Below are positions 33,725 through 43,056 of a stretch of DNA of 64,000 nucleotides, in pieces (the first letter of the stretch is position 1; each line of letters opens with the position of its first letter). This DNA is from Planctomycetota bacterium (GTDB lineage Bacteria > Planctomycetota > SZUA-567 > H5-PLA8), in assembly GCA_015075375.1 (NCBI GenBank), contig JABTUM010000001.1, positions 1,235,201-1,299,200 of the forward strand, in the 5' to 3' direction. The translations under genes were made by a program, and so were the position numbers. The notes beneath the pieces were generated by a model. That model was not told the origin of the DNA, made no database searches, and saw nothing but the letters and a program-made list of their open reading frames with translations.

Positions 33725-36391
33725 ATGACGTACCCGGCAGGCCGCACGCCTACGTGCGCCGCGCAAGCGCGGCGTCGTCCCATGAAACCTGGGCTCTTCG
33801 CAGGCGCGCTCCTGGCGCTTTGGGCCGGTCCGGCCCTGAGCCAGGATCTTACGGCTCCCGCGCTGCCGACCGACGACACGCCTCCGCCCCGCGTCACCCG
33901 CAAGCCCAAGCCGCGACCGGGCGCGGCCACTCCCACGGCCCCCGCGGAAGCGAAGCCCGCCGCGGCGTGGCTCGACGATCCCGGCGCAGCGCCCAAGCCC
34001 GCTACCCAACCCGCCGCCACGGCCGTGCCCGAAGCCGAACCCCGAACCGAACCCGTCGCGGCCGTGCCTGCCGCTCAGCCCGCCGCGCCGGATGCACAAG
34101 CTCCGGCCGCCCGCCGCTGGCTCGACGATCCCCAGGAACCTCGCCCGGCGCTGGACCCCATGCCGCCGGCGCCCGCCGATATCGACGGCAACGGACGGAC
34201 GATGGAACAACGCCGCCAGGCGATGCAGGAATACTTCCGGGCGATGTGCAAGCAGGCCGAACGCGCCTACGACAAGAAGGACTACGAGCGCGCCGCGGCT
34301 ATCGCGCGTAACGTGCTGACGGCCGACCCGCGCCATCCGGTGGCCATCGAAATCCTGCGCAAGGCCCACCAGAAGCTCGCCAACGCGGATGCGGAAGTCA
34401 CCCGAGCGGCCGCCGAACGCCGCGAACACGACGCGCTGCTGGAAGCCGAAGAGCATTCCGTGCGCCCGCCGGTGCGCGTGCCCGAAGCGCGCCCCCGCTT
34501 CCCGCTCCGGGATGACGATCCGGGTACCGAACGACGCAAGACGATGGAAGAACGCCTCGGCCAGCGCGTCACGGTTGACTTCATGAAAGCCGACCTGGAA
34601 TGGGTGCTGAATACGCTCTTCATCCTGACCGGTGTGAACATCATCGCCGATCCGGCCGCGCTGGAAGGCAAAACGTTGACGCTCCACGTCGAAGAGCTGC
34701 CGCTGCGCGAAGTCCTGAACTTCATCGTGCGCAACAACGAAGGCATTCAGTACTCGGTCACCGAAGACGCCATCTGGATTACGGCCACCAGTTCGTCGGA
34801 CCTCAAGAAGCTGATGTTCCCCAAAGTGTATCCTCTGCATCACGGTTTGGTGCAGACGAAGGAGCCTTCGGGAGGCGGCCGCAGCGGCCGTGGCGGCGGA
34901 GGAGGAGGAGGCAATCAAGGCGGCGGTCGCGGAGGCCAGGGCGGTGGACAGCAAGGAGGCGGCCAAGGCGGCGGGCAAGGCGCGGCGGGTGAGCGCACCT
35001 ACCTGGAGTCGGTCCTTAAGCACCTCAAGGACACCAAGGACCCGCAGACCTTCCCCGAAGGCTCGGAATATTTCATCGATTTGCAGTCGAACAACCTGCT
35101 GGTTTTCTCGACCCCGGCCGGGCACGCGAAGGTCAAAGAGCTGCTCGACGTCTTCGACCAGCCGGCGATCCAAGTGCTGATCAAGGCCCGTTTCCTGGAA
35201 GTGAGCACCGAAGACAACAAGGCGCTGGGCGTGAACCTCGACAGCGTGGCTACGCGGCTGACGGCCACCGACGACTCCGGAAATCCGGCCACCGGCGCGA
35301 CGATTCGCGATCCGTTCCGCGCGTTCGCTCTGGCAGCCAACACCCAGACCAACCTGCCCGGCACACTTGGACAGGGCTTGCTCTTCAGCATCACCGGCCG
35401 GCGCACCGATCCGCAATTTGGCATCACGGTCAACGCGCTGCTTAACAACCGCAATACGCGCATCCTCAGCGAGCCGCAGATCCTGGCGATCAACAACAAG
35501 CCGGCGATCATCGACGTGATCCGGCGCTTCAGCTACATCACCGATTACCGCGAGATCACCACCACCACCACGGCCAACGACAGCCCCGCGACGCAAAATA
35601 TCGCCGCGCTGGTGCCGGAGTTCGACGAAGAAGAGCTGGGCTTCACGCTCGTGGCCACGCCCTCGGTGGGCCGCGACATGAAGACCATCAACCTGCACCT
35701 CGAACCTATCATCGACAGCTTGGGCGAAGGCCAGCAGTTCACGGACTTCAGCGATTTCTCGGTCATCAGCGGCGACGAACTGGCGCAGCAATCGATCAAG
35801 CAGCCGATCATCGACGAAACCAGCCTGGAGACGGACGTGGTGCTGGAAGACAACGGATACGTGATCCTCGGCGGCCTGATCCGCAATCGATACGAGACGG
35901 TGGAGCGCAAGATTCCCGGCCTGCACCGCATGCCTTATCTCGGCCACCTCTTCAAGTCGAAGAGCACGGCTAAGACGACCAGCAACCTGGTGATCATCGT
36001 GGAGGCGCAGATCATCTCGGCGCGCGGCCGGACCTACCACACCGAACCGGTCCCGGACGATGTGGACATCCGCGAAGGCGGGCATCCCCGCGCACCCGGG
36101 CAGACCGTGCCGCTCGTACGGCCCAAGCCCGTGACACGTGCGCTGGGCCTGCCGGACGAAGTACCGGCCGAACCCGAAGCGCCCGCACCGCGCGAAGAAG
36201 GCCGCCGTAACGAACCGGCGGATCAGCGCCAGCGCGCTTCCGCTTCCCGGGAAGCCGGGACGTGGGCCGTGGCGTCCGAAGAAGGCCCGCGCGAAGAAGC
36301 ACCCGCCACCGCGCAACCCGCGGCCCGCGAGAAGCGTCCTAACGATACGGCCTCGGCGCGAGCGTCGGTGGTCGATCCGGATGCGCCGTAA
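33725..36391 (+). CDS. gspD: Secretin (GspD/PilQ-type outer-membrane channel)
   Basis: About 888 residues. The N-terminus has a signal segment (LFAGALLALWAGPALSQ). A Pro/Ala-rich region follows, then an unusual TPR-like helical part (about 160-235), an N0-type domain (KADLEWVLNTLFILTGVNII), a glycine-rich loop (381-421), and the secretin core. The core is marked by LSEPQILAINNKPA and the C-terminal VLEDNGYVILGGLIRNRYE and MPYLGHLFKS. The last 125 residues are Pro/Glu-rich. It would form the outer-membrane pore of a type II secretion or type IV pilus-like machine. The start may instead be 33782 (MKPGLFAG). It heads the run of PilM-PilN, PilO and PilP-like genes. Confidence 0.88.
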   Translation: MTYPAGRTPTCAAQARRRPMKPGLFAGALLALWAGPALSQDLTAPALPTDDTPPPRVTRKPKPRPGAATPTAPAEAKPAAAWLDDPGAAPKPATQPAATAVPEAEPRTEPVAAVPAAQPAAPDAQAPAARRWLDDPQEPRPALDPMPPAPADIDGNGRTMEQRRQAMQEYFRAMCKQAERAYDKKDYERAAAIARNVLTADPRHPVAIEILRKAHQKLANADAEVTRAAAERREHDALLEAEEHSVRPPVRVPEARPRFPLRDDDPGTERRKTMEERLGQRVTVDFMKADLEWVLNTLFILTGVNIIADPAALEGKTLTLHVEELPLREVLNFIVRNNEGIQYSVTEDAIWITATSSSDLKKLMFPKVYPLHHGLVQTKEPSGGGRSGRGGGGGGGNQGGGRGGQGGGQQGGGQGGGQGAAGERTYLESVLKHLKDTKDPQTFPEGSEYFIDLQSNNLLVFSTPAGHAKVKELLDVFDQPAIQVLIKARFLEVSTEDNKALGVNLDSVATRLTATDDSGNPATGATIRDPFRAFALAANTQTNLPGTLGQGLLFSITGRRTDPQFGITVNALLNNRNTRILSEPQILAINNKPAIIDVIRRFSYITDYREITTTTTANDSPATQNIAALVPEFDEEELGFTLVATPSVGRDMKTINLHLEPIIDSLGEGQQFTDFSDFSVISGDELAQQSIKQPIIDETSLETDVVLEDNGYVILGGLIRNRYETVERKIPGLHRMPYLGHLFKSKSTAKTTSNLVIIVEAQIISARGRTYHTEPVPDDVDIREGGHPRAPGQTVPLVRPKPVTRALGLPDEVPAEPEAPAPREEGRRNEPADQRQRASASREAGTWAVASEEGPREEAPATAQPAAREKRPNDTASARASVVDPDAP

Positions 36392-36515
36392 GCACGCACG
36401 AGTGCGGCCGGGCTCGCAGAATTCCCGAGCGAGTATTCGAGACCCCGGCGGCCTCCTGGCGGTTAGCATGTCTATAGCGCACGCGAAGCCGCGGCGGTAA
36501 CTTTCGAGGCGGACC

Positions 36516-38933
36516 ATGGCCAGAGCGACGGGCATTGATATCGGCGGAGAAGCCCTGCGCGGGGTGGTCATCGAAGCCGCCAAAGGCAAGCTGCAGGTCG
36601 TCTCCGCCGGAACCATGCCGCTGGGCGAGATCGGGCTGATGCCCGACAGCGAAGATAAGCGCCTGGCCATTGCCGAAAAGCTTAAAGAACTGGTCCAGGG
36701 CGCGGGCCTCAAGGCCCCCATGCGCCGCCTTTCCTTGCCCATCCACGAAGCCGAGCTGCGCTACCTGACCGTTCCGCCGGTTCCGCCGTGGCGTCTGGAA
36801 ATGCTTGCGAAGTACGAAGTCGAGGAACGCTCCAGCGACAAGGACACGCGCACCTTCGATTTCCGCATCCTCGACGTGCCTGACATCGGCGGCCAGTACA
36901 CGGTGCTGGTGGGTTGCTGCGCCGAACGCGCGGCGCGGTGGGCGCTGGAGTTGGGCAGAACTTCGAAGGCCGGCGAAGTGGAAGTCGATCTGCCCGCGCT
37001 GGCGTTGTACAACGCGTACTACCACGGGCACGGCTTCGAACCCGACAAGACCGCGCTGATCGTCGACATCGGCTCCCAGCATATCACTGCGCTGCTGGTC
37101 AAAGGCGGGAGCCTGTTTCTGGCGCGCACGTTCATCGGCGGGAGCCGCCGCTTTTCGGAAGTGCTCGCCGACGCGCTGCGCGCGACGATTCTCGAAGCCG
37201 ACGAACTAAAGAAGAGCGAAGCCGAGATCCTGTTCGACATCGCGCCGGCTCCGTCGACGGGCGCGGCGCGCTCGCCGCGTCTGACGCGGATGATCCAGGG
37301 CCGCCTGACGCGGCGCATTCCCAAGGAAGGCTCGCCGCCCGGCGGCTCGGACGGCGGTGACGCCGAGACGCCGAACGGCCTGCAGGACGATCTGGCGCCC
37401 TCGCCGGTCATTCGAGTCGGCAAGCCGGGTAATCCCGAGCCCGAGATCATGGCCCTGGACCATACCGACGCGCCGCCGGCCCCATCGAACCCGGAGCCCG
37501 CTCCCGAATCCTCGCCGGCCGAAGACCACAAAGAACGCCGCCGCCGCACCATCTCCATGGCTCTGGTGCGCGAAGCCGCGGCGCTCTGCTCGCAGCTCGA
37601 AAACATCGTCACGCACTGCCGCACCACCTACAAGCTGCGCGACTTGAAGGTCGATACGATCTACCTCACCGGAGCAGGCAGCCGCCTGAAGGGACTCTCC
37701 GAATTCGTCAGCCGGCGCATGCGCACCGAAACGAAACCGCTCGAACTCTTCCGCAACCTCGACCTTTCCAAACTCTCGCCGCCGGCCGCGGAAGCGCTCA
37801 AGAAGGAACAGGACACCATGGCGATCGCCGTGGGCGTCGCGCTCGCCGGATTGTGCCGTGGCGGCATCTCGTTCCTGCTTTGGCCGAAGGAGCTGATCGA
37901 GCGCAAGGAGTTCTGGGCGCGCGGAGCCTACCTCTATTACGCAGCGGCGTTGATGCTTGGCGTGTTGGGTTTGTTCTGGCTGACGCCGGTGCGCGATGCG
38001 GAGGTACTGGCCGAGAACAAGCTGACCGGCGAGAACGCGGTGCGCGTAGCCGAAAAGGAAAAGATGCTGCTGGATAACCTGTCCGAGCAGCAGGACGAAC
38101 TCGCGCGGCGGCTGGATCAGATCGACGAGAACGTGAACTCGGGGCGCTTCCTGCTCGGGGTGCTGGAGCAGCTTAAGTATTCCAAACGCTGCCCCAAAGA
38201 CGTGTTCATTACACAGATCACGACGACCATGCCGCAGGTGGTGCTGAAAGGCAGCGAGCCGAAGGACGAGCAGGGCGCGCCGGCCGCGGTTCCGGCCGGC
38301 CCCAAGCTGACCGAGACCGGCCCCACCCGCGCGCCCAAGGCAAGCCCGGTGGCCGCCGAGAAGGAAGCCGAAGCGCCCGATGCGCTTAGCACGCTGCAGG
38401 CACAGGCCAAGATTTACATCCGCGGATACGTGCGCGCCCAGCAGAAGTCCGACCTGATCGACCGCATTCGCGGCGACCCCACCAAGAGCCGCGCCGAATT
38501 CGTGCCCGGGTTCTGCGACCTCCTGGTTCCTTATCCGAAGGAGCCGTACCACCCGGAAAACGTGTTTAAGGAAGTGCGGCCCATCTGGATCAACCCGGAC
38601 GACCAGAGCCAGGGGCCCGCGTTCTTCCTTAAGGAATTCGTGCTGGAAGCGCATGCCAAGACGCCGCGCGAGTCGAAGGAGTTCGAGCGTTCGCAACAGG
38701 CCGGCGGGACCGTTCGCCCGCAGCCCGTCGTAGCGCCCGCTCCGGCCGAAGCGCCGGCCCCGGTGGCGGCTCCGAAGAAAGCGGTTCCGGCGGAAGCGCC
38801 GGCGCCGGCTCAAGCCGCTCCAGCCGCGCAACCGGCTCAGCCGGAAGCGCCCAAGCCGGCCGAACCGGCCGGTGGATTCGTGCTGCCGCCCCAAATGCCC
38901 GGACCTGAAAAGCCGGCCGAAAAGACGAAGTGA
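36516..38933 (+). CDS. PilM-PilN (GspL-like) inner-membrane assembly protein
   Basis: An 805-residue fusion. Residues 3-440 form an actin-like PilM domain (ATGIDIGGEALRGVVIEAAK, LPALALYNAYYHG, ALIVDIGSQHITALLV, TIYLTGAGSRLKGLSEFVSR), interrupted by a disordered insertion (about 245-345). A transmembrane helix lies at about 470-492, then a coiled coil and a PilN-like periplasmic domain (LLGVLEQLKYSKRCPKDVFI, VVLKG). The last 90 residues are Pro/Ala-rich. In type IV pili PilM and PilN are separate; in type II secretion GspL joins the two, as here. It would anchor the inner-membrane platform. It lies 124 bases after the secretin gene and 11 bases before the PilO-like gene. Confidence 0.82.
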   Translation: MARATGIDIGGEALRGVVIEAAKGKLQVVSAGTMPLGEIGLMPDSEDKRLAIAEKLKELVQGAGLKAPMRRLSLPIHEAELRYLTVPPVPPWRLEMLAKYEVEERSSDKDTRTFDFRILDVPDIGGQYTVLVGCCAERAARWALELGRTSKAGEVEVDLPALALYNAYYHGHGFEPDKTALIVDIGSQHITALLVKGGSLFLARTFIGGSRRFSEVLADALRATILEADELKKSEAEILFDIAPAPSTGAARSPRLTRMIQGRLTRRIPKEGSPPGGSDGGDAETPNGLQDDLAPSPVIRVGKPGNPEPEIMALDHTDAPPAPSNPEPAPESSPAEDHKERRRRTISMALVREAAALCSQLENIVTHCRTTYKLRDLKVDTIYLTGAGSRLKGLSEFVSRRMRTETKPLELFRNLDLSKLSPPAAEALKKEQDTMAIAVGVALAGLCRGGISFLLWPKELIERKEFWARGAYLYYAAALMLGVLGLFWLTPVRDAEVLAENKLTGENAVRVAEKEKMLLDNLSEQQDELARRLDQIDENVNSGRFLLGVLEQLKYSKRCPKDVFITQITTTMPQVVLKGSEPKDEQGAPAAVPAGPKLTETGPTRAPKASPVAAEKEAEAPDALSTLQAQAKIYIRGYVRAQQKSDLIDRIRGDPTKSRAEFVPGFCDLLVPYPKEPYHPENVFKEVRPIWINPDDQSQGPAFFLKEFVLEAHAKTPRESKEFERSQQAGGTVRPQPVVAPAPAEAPAPVAAPKKAVPAEAPAPAQAAPAAQPAQPEAPKPAEPAGGFVLPPQMPGPEKPAEKTK

Positions 38934-38944
38934 GGATGTAGCGC

Positions 38945-40087
38945 ATGGCGCTGGATGTCACGGACCAGAAACTGATCAAAGGCATCGTGTTCTTCGCGGT
39001 GCTGGGCCTGACCGTGTATTTCTGGCCCTTCGAAGCCCCGTGGCCGGGCCTGCAGACGCAGGCTCAGAAGACGGACTTGACCATTCAGGAATTGCGCAAA
39101 GTCCGCGAGAAGTACATCAAGCAGTACCCCCCGGTGCGCGAAGCGGTGTGGGGCTCCGAAGACTCCGAAGCCACTTCCGGCGCCTCCGGCACACCGACGG
39201 AAGAGCGCAAAAAAGAATACCACCACGACGTCACGGACAAGCACACGCTGATCCAAAGCTACCAGGCCAGCAACCGCATGGATTTCGCGGCCTGGACCGA
39301 AGTGCCGGCGGAAGAAACGCTGCCGGGCTTTTACTTCGCGCGCGAGTTTCAAAAGAAGCGCCTGGTGCTGAACGAAGAATGCCGCCGCGCCGACGTCCAG
39401 CTCCTCGATCCCGAAGTCGGCTTCGGCGCGTACGGCGGCGGTACGGAAATGCAGCTCTCCCGCGCGCGCGAACTGCTTCGCGAACTGTTTATCGCCGAGA
39501 TGATCGTCAAACTCTGCGTCCGCTCGAAGCAGCAGCAGGAAAAAGCCGAGAAAGACGCCGGCAAGCAGCGCGAGGCGTTCATGCGAATCGTACGCATTGC
39601 GCCGGAGAAGTCCTACGCCAGCGGGCCGTTCGTGCGCAAGCTGAATCCGCGCTACGACCCCAAGGAAACCAACCCGCGCAGCGACAAGTTCAATAAGCAT
39701 ATCGTCGTCAGCATGAGCAAGTTCATCCAGATGTATCCGGTCCAGATCGTGTTGCAGTGCGACCCCAACAGCTTCATGCGCTTCTTGTACGCGGTGCGGC
39801 AGGAGCAAGGGCAGTTTCTCGTAATTCAGAATCTGGATATGATCTCGCCGCTGATCCGCGACAGCACGGCCGATCAGAGCGAACTGGAGCGTTTGCAGGC
39901 GCTGGTGCCCGAAGGCGACCAGGAAGTGAATGAAAACCGCATTTGGGTCCGCATGTCGGCGGCCGGGATGGATTTCTTCGATCCCGCCAAGGGCAGCCTG
40001 GACGCGGCCAAAGGCGCGCCGAGCGGAACGTTTGGGGAGCGGAAGCCGAAGAAAGATCGTACGCCGGTGAAGGCCGGCGGGCATTGA
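38945..40087 (+). CDS. PilO/GspM-like inner-membrane protein
   Basis: A 380-residue protein with a short cytoplasmic start, one transmembrane helix (about 12-30, GIVFFAVLGLTVYFWPF) and a periplasmic part with coiled coil and ferredoxin-like pattern (HIVVSMSKFIQMYPVQIVLQ, FMRFLYAVRQEQGQFLVIQN). This topology and its position between a PilM-PilN gene and a PilP-like gene point to the PilO/GspM role. In the PVC bacterium Akkermansia, Amuc_1100 has a comparable place beside a secretin and a PilM-like gene, but I have not compared the sequences. GAGG lies before the ATG. Residues 70-95 are disordered. Confidence 0.7.
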   Translation: MALDVTDQKLIKGIVFFAVLGLTVYFWPFEAPWPGLQTQAQKTDLTIQELRKVREKYIKQYPPVREAVWGSEDSEATSGASGTPTEERKKEYHHDVTDKHTLIQSYQASNRMDFAAWTEVPAEETLPGFYFAREFQKKRLVLNEECRRADVQLLDPEVGFGAYGGGTEMQLSRARELLRELFIAEMIVKLCVRSKQQQEKAEKDAGKQREAFMRIVRIAPEKSYASGPFVRKLNPRYDPKETNPRSDKFNKHIVVSMSKFIQMYPVQIVLQCDPNSFMRFLYAVRQEQGQFLVIQNLDMISPLIRDSTADQSELERLQALVPEGDQEVNENRIWVRMSAAGMDFFDPAKGSLDAAKGAPSGTFGERKPKKDRTPVKAGGH

Positions 40088-40152
40088 ACCCGCCCGCCTG
40101 AAGGCGTTCGGTCCGCATAGATCAAGAGTAGGATGGGGACGAGACTTCGAAC

Positions 40153-40965
40153 ATGGCGAAGCTGAAGAGCCAGGGATTCAATAAGGAGCAGCTCGTCTTT
40201 CTGCTGGCGAGTGTGCTGCTGGCCGTGAGCTTTTACCGGCTGCTCGCGCCCTCCCATTGGTGGCTGGCCTCGCGCCCGGTCAGCCTGGAACCCAACCGCC
40301 CGGTCACGCGTATGGGCGGCCCGCAGAAGTACGAAGTCGTCAAATTCGAAGACAAGCGCGGCGTGGACGCCTTCCTGGCTGGCGACCGCAAGTCGCCCTT
40401 CTCGCCCAAGGATTACATCGCCGAACGCAATCCGGACAACGGAACGAAGAACCCCTCTAAGAATCCGCCGCCTCCGCCCCCGCCGCCGCCTCCGCCCCCC
40501 ACACCGCCCAAGGTGAAAGAGCCGCCCAAGACCTTCGTCGGCAAGAGCGCGGACCTGGAAATCACCTATATGGGCATCGTGATGATGGATGGCAAATCCT
40601 ATGCGCTGGTCAAACCCAAGGACGGCAGCCCGCCCATCCGTGTCGCCGAAGGCGAAAAGCTTGACGAGTGGGAGTACACGATCACGAAAATCGAGAAGCA
40701 AACCATCCATCTGGAAGATAAGGAAGGCCGGCCCTACGAGCTGAAGGACGGCCGATTCTCCGAGAGCGGCGGGGGGGCTTCTTCCGGCACCGCGCCCAAG
40801 GGTCCGGCCGGACCGGGTTTCGCGCCACGGCCTGAACCCAAAGCCGAAATCCCCAAACCCGAAGCGCCGAAAATCAAAAACAACGAAACCAAGAACGGCG
40901 GCCCGCGCCCCGGCCCCGCGCCGAATCGCGAAAAGCGGCGCGACGGCAAGACCGGCGAACGCTGA
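40153..40965 (+). CDS. PilP/GspC-like inner-membrane protein with poly-proline hinge
   Basis: A 270-residue protein with one N-terminal transmembrane helix (about 14-32, LVFLLASVLLAVSFYRLL), a run of twelve prolines (105-116), and a compact domain (about 130-200) with DLEITYMGIVMMDGKSYALV and IRVAEGEKLDEWEYTITKIE, reading like the homology region of GspC/PilP that contacts secretin N0. The last 70 residues are Pro/Lys-rich. GspC couples the inner platform to the secretin; the poly-proline could span the periplasm as a stiff linker. It ends the secretin cluster. Sequence similarity to known PilP is weak, so this is from topology, pattern and context. Confidence 0.65.
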   Translation: MAKLKSQGFNKEQLVFLLASVLLAVSFYRLLAPSHWWLASRPVSLEPNRPVTRMGGPQKYEVVKFEDKRGVDAFLAGDRKSPFSPKDYIAERNPDNGTKNPSKNPPPPPPPPPPPPTPPKVKEPPKTFVGKSADLEITYMGIVMMDGKSYALVKPKDGSPPIRVAEGEKLDEWEYTITKIEKQTIHLEDKEGRPYELKDGRFSESGGGASSGTAPKGPAGPGFAPRPEPKAEIPKPEAPKIKNNETKNGGPRPGPAPNREKRRDGKTGER

Positions 40966-41003
40966 TCGGCTCAACGCAGTTTCAAAAAATACGCGCGGAC
41001 GGT

Positions 41004-41918
41004 ATGACCAATCCTGTGCGCGCTTACCTCAAGCTGATCCGGTTGCCCAACGTCATCACGGCCTTGGCGGACATCGGCGCCGGGTTTCTGATCGCCCACA
41101 CGTCCGCCAGCGGCGCCGTGCCTTGGGCCCGCTTGCCCGCTCTGCTGGGCGCTTCGGCGGGCCTGTACCTCGCCGGGATGGCCTTTAACGACCTTGCCGA
41201 CCGCGAGGAAGACGCACGGTTTAGACCCGAGCGACCGATCCCTTCGGGCGCGGTGAGCTTGCACGGCGCAATTCTGTGCGGCGCGGGCTTAATGCTTTTC
41301 GCATTCGTCTGCGCCGCGCTTTCAGGGCGCGATTCCCTCCTGCACGCGGCGCTCATCGCGGTGGCGGTCCTGCTCTACAATTTCGGCGCCAAGCATATCG
41401 CGGTGGCCGGGCCGGTGGTGCTGGGCGTCTGCCGCTACTTGAACGTGCAGCTCGGCATGAGCGGCGCCGACGGCTTCGCCGCGCACTGGTCCGATCCTGT
41501 CTTCTGGCGGGACTTGCACGCGCCGGCGCTCGCGGTGGGCGTCTATGCGGCGGGCTTGACGGCCTTCGGCGCGCAGGAAGAAACGGGCAAGCGCAACTTT
41601 GCGCTCGTGCTGGGCTGGATCTTCGTGGGCGGCGCCTTGCTGCTGGCGGGGCTGACCGCGCCGCACGTATGGGTCTGGCTGACCTTGGGACCGCTGGCGC
41701 TGCTGCTCGCTTGGCGCAGCGTCACGCTGGCGCGCACGGGTACGCCGCTGGCGGCGCGGCACCTGGTCGTCAACGGCGTGATGGGCATCTGCGCGCTCGA
41801 CGCCGGACTGGTGCTGGGCCAGCGCGGATCGGAAGCTTGGCCTTGGGCGCTTGGACTTCTGGCGCTCCTGATTCCGGGGCGCATCATCTTCAAATGGCTT
41901 GCGCAGCGTGAAGCGTAA
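41004..41918 (+). CDS. UbiA-family prenyltransferase
   Basis: A 304-residue membrane enzyme with about eight helices. The prenyl-diphosphate site is FNDLADREED (61-70), followed by RPERPIPSGAVS, and the second acidic site is in the AFGAQEETGKRNFA loop. UbiA proteins attach isoprenoid chains to aromatic or other polar acceptors. The first helices (LIRLPNVITALADIGAGFLI) resemble the EboC-type subgroup. No quinone genes are adjacent, so the acceptor cannot be given. It is 38 bases downstream of the PilP-like gene and 87 bases before DUF368, so it may be read from the same transcript. Confidence 0.8.
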   Translation: MTNPVRAYLKLIRLPNVITALADIGAGFLIAHTSASGAVPWARLPALLGASAGLYLAGMAFNDLADREEDARFRPERPIPSGAVSLHGAILCGAGLMLFAFVCAALSGRDSLLHAALIAVAVLLYNFGAKHIAVAGPVVLGVCRYLNVQLGMSGADGFAAHWSDPVFWRDLHAPALAVGVYAAGLTAFGAQEETGKRNFALVLGWIFVGGALLLAGLTAPHVWVWLTLGPLALLLAWRSVTLARTGTPLAARHLVVNGVMGICALDAGLVLGQRGSEAWPWALGLLALLIPGRIIFKWLAQREA

Positions 41919-42005
41919 GGCCGTCCGTTTTTCGATAGGCGCGCGTACGGCTTGGAGTATCATCCGCGCGCATCCATCGCTTCGACTTGCGTTAAAGGTT
42001 TCCAC

Positions 42006-43025
42006 GTGACCGACCTGCCTGCCGCTTCCCCGACCGAATCGTGCCAAACGCCGGCTGCACCGAAGCGCAGCGCCGAATGGAGCGAGTTTCCCGGCCTCTT
42101 TGCCCGCGGCGTGAGCATGGGCATCGCCGAGGTGATTCCGGGCGTCTCGGGCGGAACGCTGGCCCTGATCACCGGCATCTACACGCGGCTGGTGGATGCG
42201 ATCCGCTCGGCGGATCTCACGGTCCTGCGCGCGCTGCTGAGCTTAAAATTCAAGGAAGGCCTGGCGCGAATCCACTGGCGCTTTCTGTTCATGGTCTTTG
42301 CCGGACAACTGGGCGGCATCGTACTTTGCACTCGCATTATCAAACTGCCCGAGCTGATCAAAACCGATCCCGCGCCGGTGCTGGGCCTGTTCTTCGGCTT
42401 GGTGGTGGGGAGCATCTTTCTGCTGGCGCGAGACAGCGGCATGCCCGGCTTCAAGGGCCTCGTCGCTTATCTGATCGGCGGAGGAATCGGCTATTGGGTG
42501 GTTACCGGCGTGCCGGCAGCAACGCCGATGGCTTCCTGGTTTCTGTTCCTGTGCGGGATGCTGGCCATCAGCGCCTGGATTTTGCCCGGCATTTCGGGAT
42601 CGTATACCCTCCTCCTGCTGAAGAAGTACGACACGATCTGGGGCGCGCTGGCGCACCCCAGCGTGGACGGAATCGTACAGATTCTGCTGCCGTTCGGACT
42701 CGGCGCGGCCGTCGGCATTACGCTTTTCTCGCGCTTGCTCTCGTGGATTCTGCACCATTACGAGAAAATCACGACGATGGCCATGAACGGGCTGCTCATC
42801 GCCAGCCTCTATGCGATCTTCCCCTTCCAGAATCCTGTGTACGAGATGCACGGATCGAAGGAAAAACTCGTCTCGACAACGCCGCATCTTCCGTCGGAGG
42901 CGGAACTGCATTCGGTATCGGGCATCCTGGCTTGCGTGCTTCCGTTTGTCGGCCTCACGGCGGTTTTGGTCATCGATAAACTCGCGCGCAAAAAGCAGCC
43001 TCCCGCCCCGCCAGCGGCCGTTTGA
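42006..43025 (+). CDS. DUF368-family membrane protein (undecaprenyl-phosphate recycling type)
   Basis: A 339-residue polytopic protein with the DUF368 signature FARGVSMGIAEVIPGVSGGT and the second, inverted-repeat motif SAWILPGISGSYTLLL. Proteins of this family (PopT) have been shown to help return undecaprenyl phosphate across the inner membrane for cell-wall and polysaccharide synthesis. Eight or so transmembrane helices can be counted. The GTG start at 42006 has AAAGG 7 bases upstream; the frame is open upstream to 41952 but without a ribosome-binding site. A sugar-nucleotide-type SDR gene follows after 31 bases, which fits a polysaccharide context. Confidence 0.87.
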   Translation: MTDLPAASPTESCQTPAAPKRSAEWSEFPGLFARGVSMGIAEVIPGVSGGTLALITGIYTRLVDAIRSADLTVLRALLSLKFKEGLARIHWRFLFMVFAGQLGGIVLCTRIIKLPELIKTDPAPVLGLFFGLVVGSIFLLARDSGMPGFKGLVAYLIGGGIGYWVVTGVPAATPMASWFLFLCGMLAISAWILPGISGSYTLLLLKKYDTIWGALAHPSVDGIVQILLPFGLGAAVGITLFSRLLSWILHHYEKITTMAMNGLLIASLYAIFPFQNPVYEMHGSKEKLVSTTPHLPSEAELHSVSGILACVLPFVGLTAVLVIDKLARKKQPPAPPAAV

Positions 43026-43056
43026 CAGCATCCCCCCGCCTAGGCACAATCCCGTC

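Noticed and set aside
34868..34990. Repetitive GGC-rich DNA in the secretin gene, at first taken for a tandem repeat insertion
   Set aside because: It stays in frame and encodes a glycine/glutamine loop of a kind known in secretins, so it is part of the protein.
33302..36742. A 1146-codon open frame on the minus strand opposite the secretin and neighbouring genes
   Set aside because: The plus strand encodes clear signal-peptidase-like, secretin and PilM sequences. Antisense frames stay open here because of the high third-position GC; its translation is Arg/Gly/His-rich with no domain.
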